This document shows, piece by piece, positions 45,230 to 55,130 of a DNA stretch of 64,000 nt. The notes beneath the pieces were generated by a model. The model saw nothing but the letters and a program-made list of their open reading frames with translations. It was not told the origin of the DNA and did no database searches. Location of the stretch: positions 157,861 to 221,860 of the forward strand of contig CAVRJA010000010.1 of NCBI GenBank assembly GCA_963721405.1, in the 5' to 3' direction. Source of the stretch: JAFNAG01 sp963721405. Lineage in GTDB: Bacteria > Acidobacteriota > UBA6911. The position numbers and the translations under genes were made by a program. Position 1 is the first letter of the stretch. Each line of letters begins with the position of its first letter.

Positions 45230-46312
45230 ATGAAATCGCAGCTTCAGCCGTGGCAGTTCTTGCTCCTGGTCCTTGCGGGCTGGATCAATCGCACACAACA
45301 AGACGCTATCGAGTACCTCATAACGGAGAATCGGATCCTCAGGGAGAAACTCGGGAAGAAGCGAATTCTCCTTAACGATGACCAGCGCCGGCGACTTGCC
45401 GTCAAAGGCAAGATTCTCGGATGCAAGATGCTTGAGCAGTTAGCCACGATTGTGACTCCAGCGACGATCCTCCGCTGGCATCGGGAACTCGTTGCCAGGC
45501 ACTGGGACTATAGCCACAGCCGGAAAAACGCTGGACGGCCGCTGGTGTCACAGGAAATTGTTGAACTCGTGCTGCGCATAGCCAAGGAAAATTCGACCTG
45601 GGGTTATGATCGAATTCAGGGCGCCATCAGTAATCTCGGTAACGTCATCTCAAGTACGACTGTTGCCAACATCCTTAAAGCACACGGCATTGAGCCGGCG
45701 CCGGATCGCAGACGCCAATCGACATGGAAAGATTTCCTCCAGGCGCACTGGGATGTGCTGGCCTCTGTGGATTTCACGACAATCGAGGTTTGGACCAAGA
45801 GCGGGCTCGTCACATGCTACCTGCTCTTTGTCATGGAATTGGCAACGCGACGGGTGCACTTCGCCGGATGCACAGCCAACCCCGACGAAGCCTGGATGTG
45901 CCAGACTGCCAGGAACCTTACCGACGGTGAGGACGGGTTCCTGCGCGGGAAGAAGTACCTCATCATGGACCGCGACACGAAATTTTCCGAGGCCTTCCGG
46001 GTCACGCTGGAGCCAGCGGGCGTAAAAGCCGTGCGGTTGCCGCCGAGCTCGCCCGATTTGACGCCCCACATCGAACGTTTCATGCGCTCCTTGAAAGACG
46101 AATGCCTCCATCGGATGATCTTTTTCGGGGAGAGAACGGTGCAGACCGCAGTTGCTGGTTTCCTGACCCATTATCACACAGAGCGAAACCATCAAGGGCT
46201 TGCCAACCGACTGATTGAGTCGGGGGAAGAAGTGGGCCGCACAGAGGGTGATGTGGCGTGCCGGGAAAGACTGGGCGGCATCCTTCGATACTACTACCGA
46301 CAAGCTGCCTGA
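45230..46312 (+). CDS. rve-type DDE transposase, intact copy
   Basis: 360 aa from the ATG at 45230, with GGAGGAAC upstream; the longer reading from 45173 extends over the promoter (TTGACA near 45173). Helical N-terminus (PWQFLLLVLAGWINRTQQDA, an HTH region with RRLAVKGKILGCKMLEQLAT) and DDE core: VDFTTIEVWTKSG, IMDRDTKFSEAFR, HIERFMRSLKDECLHRMI. Ends LRYYYRQAA. It belongs to the stand-alone integrase-core transposases common in soil bacteria. Its insertion removed the 5' part of the permease on its left and probably the front of the sigma factor on its right. Confidence 0.85.
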   Translation: MKSQLQPWQFLLLVLAGWINRTQQDAIEYLITENRILREKLGKKRILLNDDQRRRLAVKGKILGCKMLEQLATIVTPATILRWHRELVARHWDYSHSRKNAGRPLVSQEIVELVLRIAKENSTWGYDRIQGAISNLGNVISSTTVANILKAHGIEPAPDRRRQSTWKDFLQAHWDVLASVDFTTIEVWTKSGLVTCYLLFVMELATRRVHFAGCTANPDEAWMCQTARNLTDGEDGFLRGKKYLIMDRDTKFSEAFRVTLEPAGVKAVRLPPSSPDLTPHIERFMRSLKDECLHRMIFFGERTVQTAVAGFLTHYHTERNHQGLANRLIESGEEVGRTEGDVACRERLGGILRYYYRQAA

Positions 46313-46470
46313 CCTGTGGGTTCAGAATTGACGCTAAGCGCTGCGCTGCGTGGCTACATGAGGTGTGTACTGGTCAGGACTCCCGTCTCCATTACCAGCC
46401 CAAAAGCAGCTTTCATGCTAGGTTGCAGAGCGGATCCAGGTTTCGATGCGGGCGCTGTCGGCCGAGATAG

Positions 46471-46680
46471 CGGCTCATTGTCGACTCCAATTGGTACACT
46501 GCTGATGAACTTGCGGGTCAGCTGAGAATCTCTACCAGACGGGATCGCACGCTGCTTCTCATGCACCTCGACGGATGCAGCTACAAAGAGATCTCCGAAG
46601 CGACCGCGGCGGACGAAGGGGCGCTCCGAGTGCGCGTCCACCGGCTCAAGAAGCAGCTCGCCAAGTACGCGGAAAGTTGA
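46471..46680 (+). pseudogene. ECF sigma factor, region 4 tail
   Basis: 70 open codons after a TAG: NWYTADELAGQLRISTRRDR, then LLLMHLDGCSYKEISEATAA and LRVRVHRLKKQLAKYAES-stop. This is sigma region 4 with its helix-turn-helix (YKEISEATAADEGALRVRVHRL). Region 2 and the start are gone, probably through the transposon on the left. It ends 2 nt before the membrane protein gene, so that gene was once coupled to a sigma factor. Confidence 0.65.
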
Positions 46681-46682
46681 CC

Positions 46683-47291
46683 ATGGATCTCGATCGACTT
46701 ATGATTGAATGGCATGAACAGACGTTTGAAGGGTATTTGTTCGAAACGCCCTCGTCCGTGATCACGGCCGAGATCCGTAAGAAGGCCGAAAAGCGTCACC
46801 GAAAGTACCGGTTGCGGGAGTTTGCCGGCATCGCTCTCGCCGTTGTTATTGCCGCCGGCACCATTGTCGCCATCTCCCTCGAGCATTCGCTGATGGTTCG
46901 CGCCGCTACTCTGATTCTCATGGCGGCCAATTTTCGCGCGCTGCTGTGGGTGCTCAGGTGGCGCGCCGAAGAGTACAAGAAGCCCTATTGCCTTCCGGCG
47001 CGGCTGTCTCTGTCACAGGAGCGCGAGCGGATCGCAAGGAATATCAGACAGACCAGGTGGCAAGTATTGTACAGCGGCATCGCAGGCTGCGGCGGACTAG
47101 CCTATCTTGTTCTTTCCTTTATCTTCGATCTGACCTCAGGCGACGATGTCCTGGACTTCCTCATCGCCTTCTCCGTGCCGCTTCTCCTGATTCACTTCAC
47201 CGAACTGCTGGACATGAGAAAAGAGCTGCCACGGACCCTGGAACGGATCGACCGAGACATCAGGCGGCTCGCAGGAGACCCCAAGATCTAA
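46683..47291 (+). CDS. Small membrane protein, first of three related genes
   Basis: 202 aa. The cytoplasmic start MDLDRLMIEWHEQTFEGYLF-ETPSSVITAEIRKKAEK is followed by four hydrophobic segments (about 47-65, 72-92, 130-148, 158-175) and a charged end RTLERIDRDIRRLAGD. It shares the FEGYLFETP motif and membrane layout with the gene at 48736. By position (directly after a sigma-70 region 4) it may be an anti-sigma or sensor protein. This is inference: no zinc anti-sigma motif is visible. Confidence 0.7.
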   Translation: MDLDRLMIEWHEQTFEGYLFETPSSVITAEIRKKAEKRHRKYRLREFAGIALAVVIAAGTIVAISLEHSLMVRAATLILMAANFRALLWVLRWRAEEYKKPYCLPARLSLSQERERIARNIRQTRWQVLYSGIAGCGGLAYLVLSFIFDLTSGDDVLDFLIAFSVPLLLIHFTELLDMRKELPRTLERIDRDIRRLAGDPKI

Positions 47292-47927
47292 GCATGCCTT
47301 GCCCTCCCGCCGAACCGACTGCGAATGACATTCCTGCGTTGCTCTCAAGGAAATGCAGAATGGTACATGGCTCTGACTGGAACCGCAGCGGACAGCATGC
47401 ATCAGGTTTTACCAAGCCCAATTCTCACAGACGACTCGGCTCGGCACTTTTATCCTCGAAAAATATTTTTCCCCCGATGTTACATCCGCCAGTTTTGCGC
47501 AACTAATCTATTTAGAAATTTTTCATGGCTGTTACAAGGATGGGTGGGAGAGGCAGGGGCTCCTGGTTTGCGAAACGCCCCCATTTTCCCAGTGGCTTTG
47601 GCAAAACAATCCTGCTGAAACCATCCGGGCACACACGAGGCCGGTCTCAGGTCCAAGAAGGATCCCGGAGGACTCGCTGCGACAAGACGCACAGGGTGGC
47701 GACACTCTCAGCATGCGCGCCCGCGCAGCATCATGCTCGTGCGTGACGGCCAAGCCTGGGAAGCGCAGACCATGATGCTTGAGGCGCAGGTCAAGGACGG
47801 CAGGATGAATCGCAGTCGAACCATTTCGTCTGTCCTCGCCGACCGGATTTTGCACGAGATGCCACTTGCGCCTGGAATCGCGACAGCACGGGCGCTTTGA
47901 GAAGCAAATACGGAGTGGGAGACAAAC
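47292..47927. other. Gene-poor stretch, 636 nt
   Basis: No recognised gene. A 55-codon reading at 47733-47900 (MLVRDGQAWEAQTMMLEAQV) is possible but unsupported. The AT-rich patch near 47460-47520 could hold a promoter. Confidence 0.4.
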
Positions 47928-48518
47928 ATGTCATTGGATTGGATCAAGACCGCCCGGCGGCCCCGGGCATTCGACGGGCATCTCTTCCCAAAACCCCCGG
48001 GCAGATCATTCGTGCTTGATATTCGCCGGCTCGCCCGTGCGTTCGATTGCGAGGAGCGCATGCGGGACTTTAGAAACGCCTGGCTTCTCGTGACGGCCGC
48101 GGCCGTACTTTCCAATGTCGCCAGTACGCCTCTAGCAACACTGGGAATGGCGCTTTTGATGGCGGCATGGCTCATCGAGGCGTTCGCATACCTGATTCTT
48201 TACTTCAGCCAGCGGAGGAAGAGTTACGACCTTGCTTTAAGACAGTTCCTGGACGAGGAGCGGCAGCGGATCCACCGGCGCGCGCGGATATTGAACATGG
48301 CAAAAAACCTGTCGTCCGGACCAGTGATCGGAGGATACGGACTCTGCATCCTGTCATTGGGCTCGTCCCCAATCCTATGGCTTTCAGCGGTTGCGGGGGC
48401 GGCGGCGCTCTTTGCCGCCATCCAGATGGTTCACCATTACAGGGTCACAAAGCCGCTTCGGGCGCGCCTGGAAGGAATCCATGAGAGGATCGCTCAATGC
48501 GACGCGCACGCCGCGTAG
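47928..48518 (+). CDS. Small membrane protein, second related gene
   Basis: 196 aa with an MSLDWIKTARRPRAFDGHLF start (FDGHLF in place of FEGYLF), two hydrophobic pairs (about 52-90 and 130-160) around a charged loop LRQFLDEERQRIHRRARIL, and a charged end LRARLEGIHERIAQCD. Same overall design as the genes at 46683 and 48736 but low identity. Purine-rich GTGGGAGACAAAC precedes the ATG. Confidence 0.65.
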   Translation: MSLDWIKTARRPRAFDGHLFPKPPGRSFVLDIRRLARAFDCEERMRDFRNAWLLVTAAAVLSNVASTPLATLGMALLMAAWLIEAFAYLILYFSQRRKSYDLALRQFLDEERQRIHRRARILNMAKNLSSGPVIGGYGLCILSLGSSPILWLSAVAGAAALFAAIQMVHHYRVTKPLRARLEGIHERIAQCDAHAA

Positions 48519-48733
48519 TGCTCGACCGCTCAAGGGACTGCGGATCGGGGATTGCCGCCCTGGAGCACATCCATCGTAATCTTAGAGCCGACAGGGAGCG
48601 ACGCAGCCCTGACGTGCACGACAGTGTTTCGATTGCCATATTCAGACCTGGCGGTCGAGGGCGCACGGAGAGTCTCCGCAAGCGTCTGAGTCGAGTGAAA
48701 GAGCAGTTCAAGGCAAAGTACGAAGGAAGCTGA
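48497..48733 (+). pseudogene. Possible sigma-factor region 4 remnant
   Basis: 78-codon reading whose last third, GRTESLRKRLSRVKEQFKAK, parallels GALRVRVHRLKKQLAKYAES of the sigma fragment at 46471. It stands at the same distance before a membrane protein gene. The earlier part shows no sigma features and overlaps the preceding gene, so this is tentative. Confidence 0.35.
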
Positions 48734-48735
48734 TC

Positions 48736-49332
48736 ATGGATCTCGAGCATATCAGGGCCGCATGGCAGCGGGAGGAGTTTGAAGGGTATCTCTTCGAAAC
48801 GCCGCCGAAGCGGATAGCGGCCGACCTGAGGAGAAAAGCCGGGGCAATGGACCGCCAGTTTGCGCGTGACCAGACACAGCAGATCCTCTGGGGCCTGCTC
48901 TATTTTGGTTTGATGGCGCTTCGGTACGACAGCCGCCTGCCGATTTATGCCAATGTCGGTGTGACCCTCATCCTGCTTGCCGGAGCCCATTACCTGATCT
49001 CCTCATTCATCCTGAGGTCCCGTTTCCGTTTGAATCAGTCCGAACTGCCGGGCAAAGAGTACCTGGCCGAACAAAGGAAAAGGATCATGGCGAGGATCTC
49101 GGCATTGCGACGCAACATGATCTGGTCTTTGATACCGCTGACAACGGGACTCGGACTCTGGCTTGCCGCCATTCTGCACTCTCCATATGGAGTGGCACTC
49201 GTCGTAACTCTTATGGCTTCAACCACGATTGCCAGCGCGTGGTTCTGTAACCGGCGGATCAGGAAAGAGTTTCTGCCGAGTCTCGAGGCGATCGAGCGGG
49301 AGATCGCCGCATCGGATGAGACACATGTCTGA
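48736..49332 (+). CDS. Small membrane protein, third related gene
   Basis: 198 aa. Its start (MDLEHIRAAWQREEFEGYLF-ETP) is clearly related to the gene at 46683. It has four hydrophobic segments with AEQRKRIMARISALRRNM between the pairs, and an end LPSLEAIEREIAASDE. It follows a possible sigma tail by 2 nt, repeating the arrangement at 46680/46683. This points to tandem duplication of a sigma-membrane protein unit, followed by loss of the sigma halves. Confidence 0.7.
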   Translation: MDLEHIRAAWQREEFEGYLFETPPKRIAADLRRKAGAMDRQFARDQTQQILWGLLYFGLMALRYDSRLPIYANVGVTLILLAGAHYLISSFILRSRFRLNQSELPGKEYLAEQRKRIMARISALRRNMIWSLIPLTTGLGLWLAAILHSPYGVALVVTLMASTTIASAWFCNRRIRKEFLPSLEAIEREIAASDETHV

Positions 49333-49816
49333 AGGACACCCCGGGACCCATACAGCGGGTTTGCTGATGCCGCAAACAGAGAGAGATCGATGAAACCGTG
49401 CAGCCCGAAGGCCCCCCGGCAGGGATAGAAACCAGTTTCGCAGGACTCAACCGAATGACCGAGGATTACATGACCAGTACCTTCTTGCCGCCCGGGTCAA
49501 GTCGTCGAAACAACTCCAATCCCTGCATCGGTCGCCGGTCTTGCGTATCCGCCCGACTCCCATCCATTTTGCCATATGTGGCGCAGCGGAGGCACCAACA
49601 CACGGATCTTCGCAGCTCACACGAATAACACGCGACCTCGCGCAGCTTATTGCCGCGAAGCGTGATGTCCCATCCAGCATAGATGTGGCAGGCCCGACTC
49701 ACCAGGCCCTGCCACAAGTGTCGACGTAATCGCCCGAGGTGTGTCCCCGGCGCAGTAAACGAGCTTTACCTGCACGGCTGCAAGGGGCAGCTGTCCCGAG
49801 AAAGGAGAATCTATCG
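49333..49816. other. Stretch upstream of the conjugation operon, 484 nt
   Basis: No gene supported. It likely carries the promoter of the virB operon. A hairpin at 49685-49715 (GTGGCAGG/CCTGCCAC, further pairing with one bulge) could be a terminator or a leader structure. Confidence 0.45.
49685..49715. terminator. Hairpin before virB2
   Basis: Arms GTGGCAGG (49685-49692) and CCTGCCAC (49708-49715) around a 15-nt centre that pairs further. No T-run follows, so a terminator role is uncertain. Confidence 0.35.
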
Positions 49817-50140
49817 GTGTCCACTCTCACCCGTAGGATTGAACCAAACCCAATTCGAATGCGGCGATCGATCGTCCGTAAAGCACTCACACTGGCGGCA
49901 TTCCTGGGCTTTGCCCTGCCTCTCTACGCCCAGGCATCCCCATGGGAGAACGCCGTCAACGTCCTGCAACAGAGCTTCACGGGGCCGATCGCGCGCGGTC
50001 TCAGCCTGGTGGCCATCGTCGTCGGCGGCCTGATGTTCGCCTACGGCGAAGGGCAGTCCAAACGCACGATGGCCGGAATCCTCTTCGGCGTCGGCATGGC
50101 GATCGGCGCCATCAACTTCATGGCCTGGCTTTTCCCGTGA
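49817..50140 (+). CDS. virB2: VirB2/TrbC-type pilin
   Basis: 107 aa, major subunit of the conjugative pilus. I chose the GTG at 49817 because AAAGGAG lies 9 nt upstream; ATG 49859 is the alternative. A long signal sequence (IVRKALTLAAFLGFALPLYA then QA) is followed by the two pilin helices: NAVNVLQQSFTGPIARGLSL-VAIVVGG and MAGILFGVGMAIGAINFMAW. Typical size and layout. It opens an operon in which nearly every start overlaps the stop before it. Confidence 0.85.
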   Translation: MSTLTRRIEPNPIRMRRSIVRKALTLAAFLGFALPLYAQASPWENAVNVLQQSFTGPIARGLSLVAIVVGGLMFAYGEGQSKRTMAGILFGVGMAIGAINFMAWLFP

Positions 50141-50448
50141 AAAGCGCTCCGGAGGATCGCGCCGTGGCCTTCACACCCGTATATCGATCCATCAATAAAC
50201 CGCTCACGATCATGGGGGCGGAGCGGCGGCTGTTCTTTCTCGCCCTCGTAATGGCCGCTGCGACTCTCAACTTCTTTGCCAGCCTCACGGCGGCCGCCGT
50301 GATGTACGCCGCCCTGTACGCCGCGGCGCGCTGGGTGACGGCCACGGATCCGGAGATTCTCCGGATACTCTTCAACTCATCCCGCTACAAGGTTCGCTAC
50401 GACCCGGTCCGGTTCGAGCCGGTCCGGGTCGTGAGGATACGCGCATGA
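50137..50448 (+). CDS. virB3: VirB3/TrbD-type inner-membrane protein
   Basis: 103 aa starting with GTG in a GTGA overlap with virB2. The conserved FTPVYRSINKPLTIMGAERR segment precedes one hydrophobic hairpin (LFFLALVMAAATLNFFASLT, AAAVMYAALYAAARWV) and a short YDPVRFEPVRVVRIRA tail. VirB3 works with VirB4 in pilus assembly, and virB4 follows directly. Confidence 0.85.
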   Translation: MKSAPEDRAVAFTPVYRSINKPLTIMGAERRLFFLALVMAAATLNFFASLTAAAVMYAALYAAARWVTATDPEILRILFNSSRYKVRYDPVRFEPVRVVRIRA

Positions 50449-52925
50449 ACAGTCCCAGCCGGATCGTCAGGGAGTTCAGGGACTCGGGAGCGCTACACAC
50501 TCACATCGCCCCGTTTGCCTTTGTAGGAGACAGATGCTTTCTCACCAAAGCGGGAGACATCGGCATGGCGCTTGCGGTCCGGGGCGTGGATTACGAATGC
50601 CTCGATCCCGGCGAGCTCGACTCGATCACAAGGCGGTTCGAGACGGCGCTGAAGCTCTTTGACGAGAGATTCGTCTTCTACCAGTATCTCATCAAACGCG
50701 ATCGGCCCGCGATTCCCGGGCGCAGCTACGCGGAGAACGCGGTTCTCCATCAGGCGCTGTCGGGCCGGATCGAGCACCTCAAGAGCAAGGCTGACCGGCT
50801 CTACGAGCTCGAGACCTGCTTTGTAGTCGTCCTGAAGGGATGGCGCCGCAAGGAGAGCCGCGCCGGGAAACTCAGCTACATAGTGACACACCCGCGGGAA
50901 GCGCTTTCGGAGTTTCTTTCCACCGAAGGCAAGGTGCTCGTCATGGAGCGGGAAGTCGCGAGGTCGATCGAGCTCCTGAGCAACCGCGTCGAGAGCTTTG
51001 CCATCCAGCTCGCCGATCTCATCGAGCCGCGCATTCTCGACAAGCGCGGATGCTACAGCTTCTTTCGCCGCATCCTCAACTACTCCCGCGAGCGCGCCGA
51101 TTCGATCGGCCTCAAGTACGACACCCACATCGATTACTTCGCGGCCGGCGAAACCCTCGAGTGCCATCGCACGCACCTCGTGCTCGGCGACCGGCCGGTC
51201 AAGGTGCTCACCCTGAAGGACCCGCCGGGGCAGACGGCCGCCAACCTGATGCACGTCCTCGCGGAGCTTCCAGCAAGCTTTGTGGCCGTCAGCGAGTGGA
51301 CGCGCGAAGGCAACTTCGCGATGCGGAAACGGATCCAGGCCGCGAGGCGCCACCACCACAACTCGAAGTTCAGCCTGCTTTCCTACATCAACAGTAACCG
51401 CAACAGCGCACTCCCTCCCTCGGAGATGCTCAAGGACGACAGCCGCGAAGCCCTGGTCGCCGATCTGGGCGGCTGCCTGACCGAGCTCGAGGTCAACGGG
51501 AACCACTTCGGGCGGTTTTCGCTTACCGTGGTCCTTCATGCCCGGGACCGTGCGGAACTGGAGCGGAACGCGGCCCTGTGCTTCAAGGCATTTTCCGCTC
51601 ACGACGTCGAGTTTGTCGAAGAGCGCTACAACCAGCTCAACGCCTGGCTGGCCACGATCCCGGGAAACGACCGTTACAACCTGCGCCGGATCTTTCTTCT
51701 CAACCGCAACTATGCCGATCTGTCGTTTCTCTTCACGCTTCACATGGGGGAGAAAGAGAACCGTCATCTCGGCACGGAGCACCTGGCGGTTCTGGAGACG
51801 CGGCAGCAGACGCCCTATTTTCTCAACCTGCACTACAAGGACATAGCCCACACGCTCATCCTCGGCTCAACCGGCAGCGGAAAATCCTTTCTCCTGAACT
51901 TTCTGATCACGCATCTTCAGAAATACGATCCGCTGACCTTCATCTTCGATCTGGGGGGAAGCTACCAGCACGTCACGAGGATCTTCTCCGGGAGCTATCT
52001 GCCGGTAGGGATCGAAGGCCGGTCTTTCACGATCAATCCGTTCAGCCTGCCGAAGACGAAGGAGAACCTGCAGTTTCTGTTTTCCTTCGTGAAGGTCCTC
52101 GTCCAGCTGGGCGGCTACGAGATGACGGTCTGGGACGACCGGGACCTGTTCGATCAGATCGAGAGCCTGTACCAGGTGGAACCGGAGAACCGGCGGCTAT
52201 TCACGTTGTCGAACATCCTGAACCGCAACCTCAGGGAGCGGCTCTCGCGCTGGGTCAAGGGCGGGCAGTACGGCTCGATGTTCGACAACGTCGAGGACAA
52301 CCTTACTTTTCAGCGGTTCCAGTGCTTCGATTTCTCGGCGATGGACCGTTACCCGGAGGTGCTGGAGCCGCTGCTTTTCTACATCCTGCATCGGGCAAAC
52401 GCGCGCATCCAGGACCCGGCGACAGTAACGACGTTCAAGGCCTTCGTTCTCGACGAGGCCTGGCGCTTCCTGGGGAACCAGACCATCCGCCAGTACATTA
52501 CGGAGGCGCTGAAGACCTGGCGCAAACACAACGCCGCCATGATCCTGGCGACGCAGTCCAGGGCGGATCTCGAAGGGAGCGGCATCGAGGCGTCCCTGGT
52601 CGAGAGCTGCCCGACGAGGCTTTTTCTCGCCAATCCCGGGATCGACCGGCGCGTCTACCGCGAGGTTTTCCATCTCAACGAGACCGAGGCGGAGCTCGTC
52701 GCGGGGCTCACGCCGAAGAAAGAGATCCTGATCAAGCGGCCGGACCTGGCCAAGGTGGTCAGCCTCGAGGTCGATCGCGAAGGCTACTGGCTGTATACGA
52801 ACGATCCATACGATAACGACCGCCGCCGGCGGGTCTTCGAGCGCCTGGGATTCGCGAAGGGTCTCAAGGTGCTCGCGGCGGCCGGCAAGTTTGAATCCCG
52901 GACATCCACAAAGGAGGTGTCATGA
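50445..52925 (+). CDS. virB4: VirB4/TrbE ATPase
   Basis: 826 aa. The N-terminal CagE_TrbE_VirB domain (to ~430) is followed by a RecA-like ATPase: Walker A ILGSTGSGKSFLLNFL (~473), Walker B AFVLDEAWRFLG (~666) and a Q-loop ILATQSRADLEGSG. It powers pilus assembly at the cytoplasmic face of the inner membrane. Length is normal and no lesions are seen. It overlaps virB3 by 4 nt (ATGA) and virB9 by 4 nt. Confidence 0.95.
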   Translation: MNSPSRIVREFRDSGALHTHIAPFAFVGDRCFLTKAGDIGMALAVRGVDYECLDPGELDSITRRFETALKLFDERFVFYQYLIKRDRPAIPGRSYAENAVLHQALSGRIEHLKSKADRLYELETCFVVVLKGWRRKESRAGKLSYIVTHPREALSEFLSTEGKVLVMEREVARSIELLSNRVESFAIQLADLIEPRILDKRGCYSFFRRILNYSRERADSIGLKYDTHIDYFAAGETLECHRTHLVLGDRPVKVLTLKDPPGQTAANLMHVLAELPASFVAVSEWTREGNFAMRKRIQAARRHHHNSKFSLLSYINSNRNSALPPSEMLKDDSREALVADLGGCLTELEVNGNHFGRFSLTVVLHARDRAELERNAALCFKAFSAHDVEFVEERYNQLNAWLATIPGNDRYNLRRIFLLNRNYADLSFLFTLHMGEKENRHLGTEHLAVLETRQQTPYFLNLHYKDIAHTLILGSTGSGKSFLLNFLITHLQKYDPLTFIFDLGGSYQHVTRIFSGSYLPVGIEGRSFTINPFSLPKTKENLQFLFSFVKVLVQLGGYEMTVWDDRDLFDQIESLYQVEPENRRLFTLSNILNRNLRERLSRWVKGGQYGSMFDNVEDNLTFQRFQCFDFSAMDRYPEVLEPLLFYILHRANARIQDPATVTTFKAFVLDEAWRFLGNQTIRQYITEALKTWRKHNAAMILATQSRADLEGSGIEASLVESCPTRLFLANPGIDRRVYREVFHLNETEAELVAGLTPKKEILIKRPDLAKVVSLEVDREGYWLYTNDPYDNDRRRRVFERLGFAKGLKVLAAAGKFESRTSTKEVS

Positions 52926-53752
52926 AGAGACTGAAAACCTGGGCATCGGGACTGTTGCTTGTCTTGATTGGTGTGACGGCTGGCATGGCAGGGCAGGGTG
53001 TTACTGAGCAATCGCCGAGCCGGAGAGTGGAGTGCGGCGAAACCGACGTCATCTCAGTCAAGACAAAGGTCCGTTTTACGACCCTGATTGTCCTTCCGAA
53101 GGAGGAGACGATCCTCGACTTCACCTGCGGCGACAAGGAGTTCTGGGTGGTGGACGGGACGAAAAACCTCGCCTACATCAAACCCGCGAAGACGGGCGCC
53201 CGCACCAACATTAACCTCGTGACTGCCGCAGGCAACGTCTACTCGTTCGTTCTCGAAGAGGTATCGGACCGGAGCGGGGAGGCGCCGGACCTGAAGCTCT
53301 TCGTCGCGCCGAAGGAAGATTCGGTGATCTCGGCCATGAAGGGGGAGCCGCGGTTTGTCGCCGCCGAGGAGGTCGTGAACTTCAGGGACCAGGTCTCGAT
53401 TGCCAAGGAGGAAGCCCGGGAGGCGGCCCTCCAGGCCGAGCAGAAGTTTGATGCCCGGATCACCAGGTTTCTTGCGGAGTACCCCGCCAGCCTCAAGTTC
53501 GACTACCAGTTTGTGGCCGGCAAGAAGCCCTTCTTCGTCAGCTCGATCTGGAATGACGGCCGCTTCACGTACGTGCGCATAAATGCCGGGGAGCTGCCGG
53601 CGTTTTACGAGATCCGCGACGGCAAGCCGAACCTCGTCAACTTCGACTTTCGCGACGGGGTGATCACGGTCCAGAAGGTTGTCGACGGCGGCTACCTCTC
53701 GATCGGCAAGGCAAAACTCTACTTTCATCGCAAGGAGACGAAGCAGCCATGA
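52922..53752 (+). CDS. virB9: VirB9/TrbG outer-membrane complex protein
   Basis: 276 aa. Signal peptide (TWASGLLLVLIGVTAGMAGQ). The N-terminal beta domain contains KVRFTTLIVLPKEETILDFT, CGDKEFWVVDGTKNLAYIKP and the NLVTAAGNVYSFVLEEV strand. The C-terminal VirB10-binding beta domain carries DYQFVAGKKPFFVSSIWNDG-RFTYVRI and ends with FDFRDGVITVQKVVDGGYLS. It forms the outer ring with VirB10 in the envelope. Overlaps both neighbours by 4 nt. Confidence 0.9.
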   Translation: MKRLKTWASGLLLVLIGVTAGMAGQGVTEQSPSRRVECGETDVISVKTKVRFTTLIVLPKEETILDFTCGDKEFWVVDGTKNLAYIKPAKTGARTNINLVTAAGNVYSFVLEEVSDRSGEAPDLKLFVAPKEDSVISAMKGEPRFVAAEEVVNFRDQVSIAKEEAREAALQAEQKFDARITRFLAEYPASLKFDYQFVAGKKPFFVSSIWNDGRFTYVRINAGELPAFYEIRDGKPNLVNFDFRDGVITVQKVVDGGYLSIGKAKLYFHRKETKQP

Positions 53753-55129
53753 CCGATCCAGTCAAAACCGAATTCGCAGCCTCGGAAACGCCGCGTGTAA
53801 AGGAACGCACCGCTCGTCCCTCGGGTCTCCTTCCCAAGAACGTCCAGACCTGGGTGGTCCTCGGCATCGCCCTGGTCATGGTCCTGGTAATCGCGCTTTC
53901 GGGCAACAAGGCGCCGGGCAGCCGCTCTTCACAACTGCCGGCGAAGACAACGAGTGTCGTCGACCCGAACGAAGCCCGGATCCAGGAGTACCGCAACCGG
54001 ATCGACGAGGACGCGCGCAGGCTCGCGGCGGAGCAGGAACGGCTGCGCAATACCCAGGAGGCCATCGGGCTAGTCGTTTCCGCAAGCCGCTTCACCCGCC
54101 GCCCCGGGCCGCGCGATGAGAGAGGCGGATCCATCAGTCGGCGGCCGAAGCCCCGGGGATGCGGCATCCTCCGACATAAGCCCGATCGAGCTCGACCGTG
54201 AACGGAGGGAGTACCAGTCGCTTTATGCCACAAACGTCGCACTGACTTACAGGAAAGACGAGATTGCCGGAAACGAGGCGGCGCCGTCAGCGGGCAGGCC
54301 AGGCCAGCCTTTGGCCATCATGCCAGGAAGCCCCTACGGTCTCTTTCCGGCCACGATGCCCGTGCTGTCTGCGCCCCAGCCGCAGGCGCAGGCAGCCGGG
54401 CAACAGCAGGGAACCGCAGCCGGTGTGCAGGAGCCGGGGACAAAAAGTGAAGCCGCCGGTGGATCCACGCCGCCTGTCCCTAACGATCTTACACGCAATA
54501 CGAGACCGGTTACGGGCCAGGAAAACGCGAAGCCAGGGGATGGTCTCCATCGGATCTTCGAAGGAACGATCCTGGAAGCGGTGCTCACAAACCGGCTGTC
54601 GGGAAGCTTTTCGGGCCCGGTCAACTGCATGGTGACCACGGACGTCTACTCGAGAGACGGCCGGCATCTCCTCGTCCCGCGCGGCAGCCGGGTGCTCGGC
54701 GAGGCAGAAAGGGTCGAAGCCTTCGGGCAGGAGCGGCTCGCCGTAATGTTTCACCGTCTGATCCTGCCCGACGGCTACTCGGTGCGCCTGGACCGCTCTC
54801 CCGGCCTCGACCAGATCGGGGAAACGGGTCTCAGGGACAAGGTCAATAACCACTACCTGAGGATCTTCGGGGTCTCCCTGGCGATCGGGGCGCTATCGGG
54901 TCTCACTCAGTACAACACCCGGTACGGCTTCGAGGTCTCCGCGGGCGATCTTTACCGCCAGGGAGTCTCGCGAAGCCTTGCCGAATCATCCACCCGCATT
55001 CTCGACCGGTTCTTAAACACCCTGCCGACCTTTACGATCCGGGAAGGCCACCGCGTGAAGATCTATGTGACGGCAGACCTCGACCTGCCCGCATATGGCG
55101 GGCGCGGGGAGCCGGAGAAAGGAGATTAA
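53749..55129 (+). CDS. virB10: VirB10/TrbI, with an apparent frameshift
   Basis: Two overlapping frames make one protein. 53749-54201 gives the cytoplasmic tail, the single inner-membrane helix (TWVVLGIALVMVLVIALSGN) and a helical stretch (ARIQEYRNRIDEDARRLAAE). 54116-55129 gives the proline-rich spacer and the VirB10 beta barrel (GTILEAVLTNRLSGSFSGPV, HLLVPRGSRVLGEAERV, RVKIYVTADLDLP). Homology must switch frames between about 54085 and 54190, in a very GC-rich stretch. Neither half alone would span the envelope. The lesion may be a sequencing indel, a true mutation or a slippage site. Confidence 0.85.
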
Positions 55130-55130
55130 C

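Noticed and set aside
50493..51851. 452-codon minus-strand reading opposite virB4
   Set aside because: Antisense shadow; virB4 has complete motifs on the plus strand.
53749..54201. Treating the two virB10 frames as separate genes
   Set aside because: The membrane part and barrel part are complementary pieces of one family and share a normal combined length.
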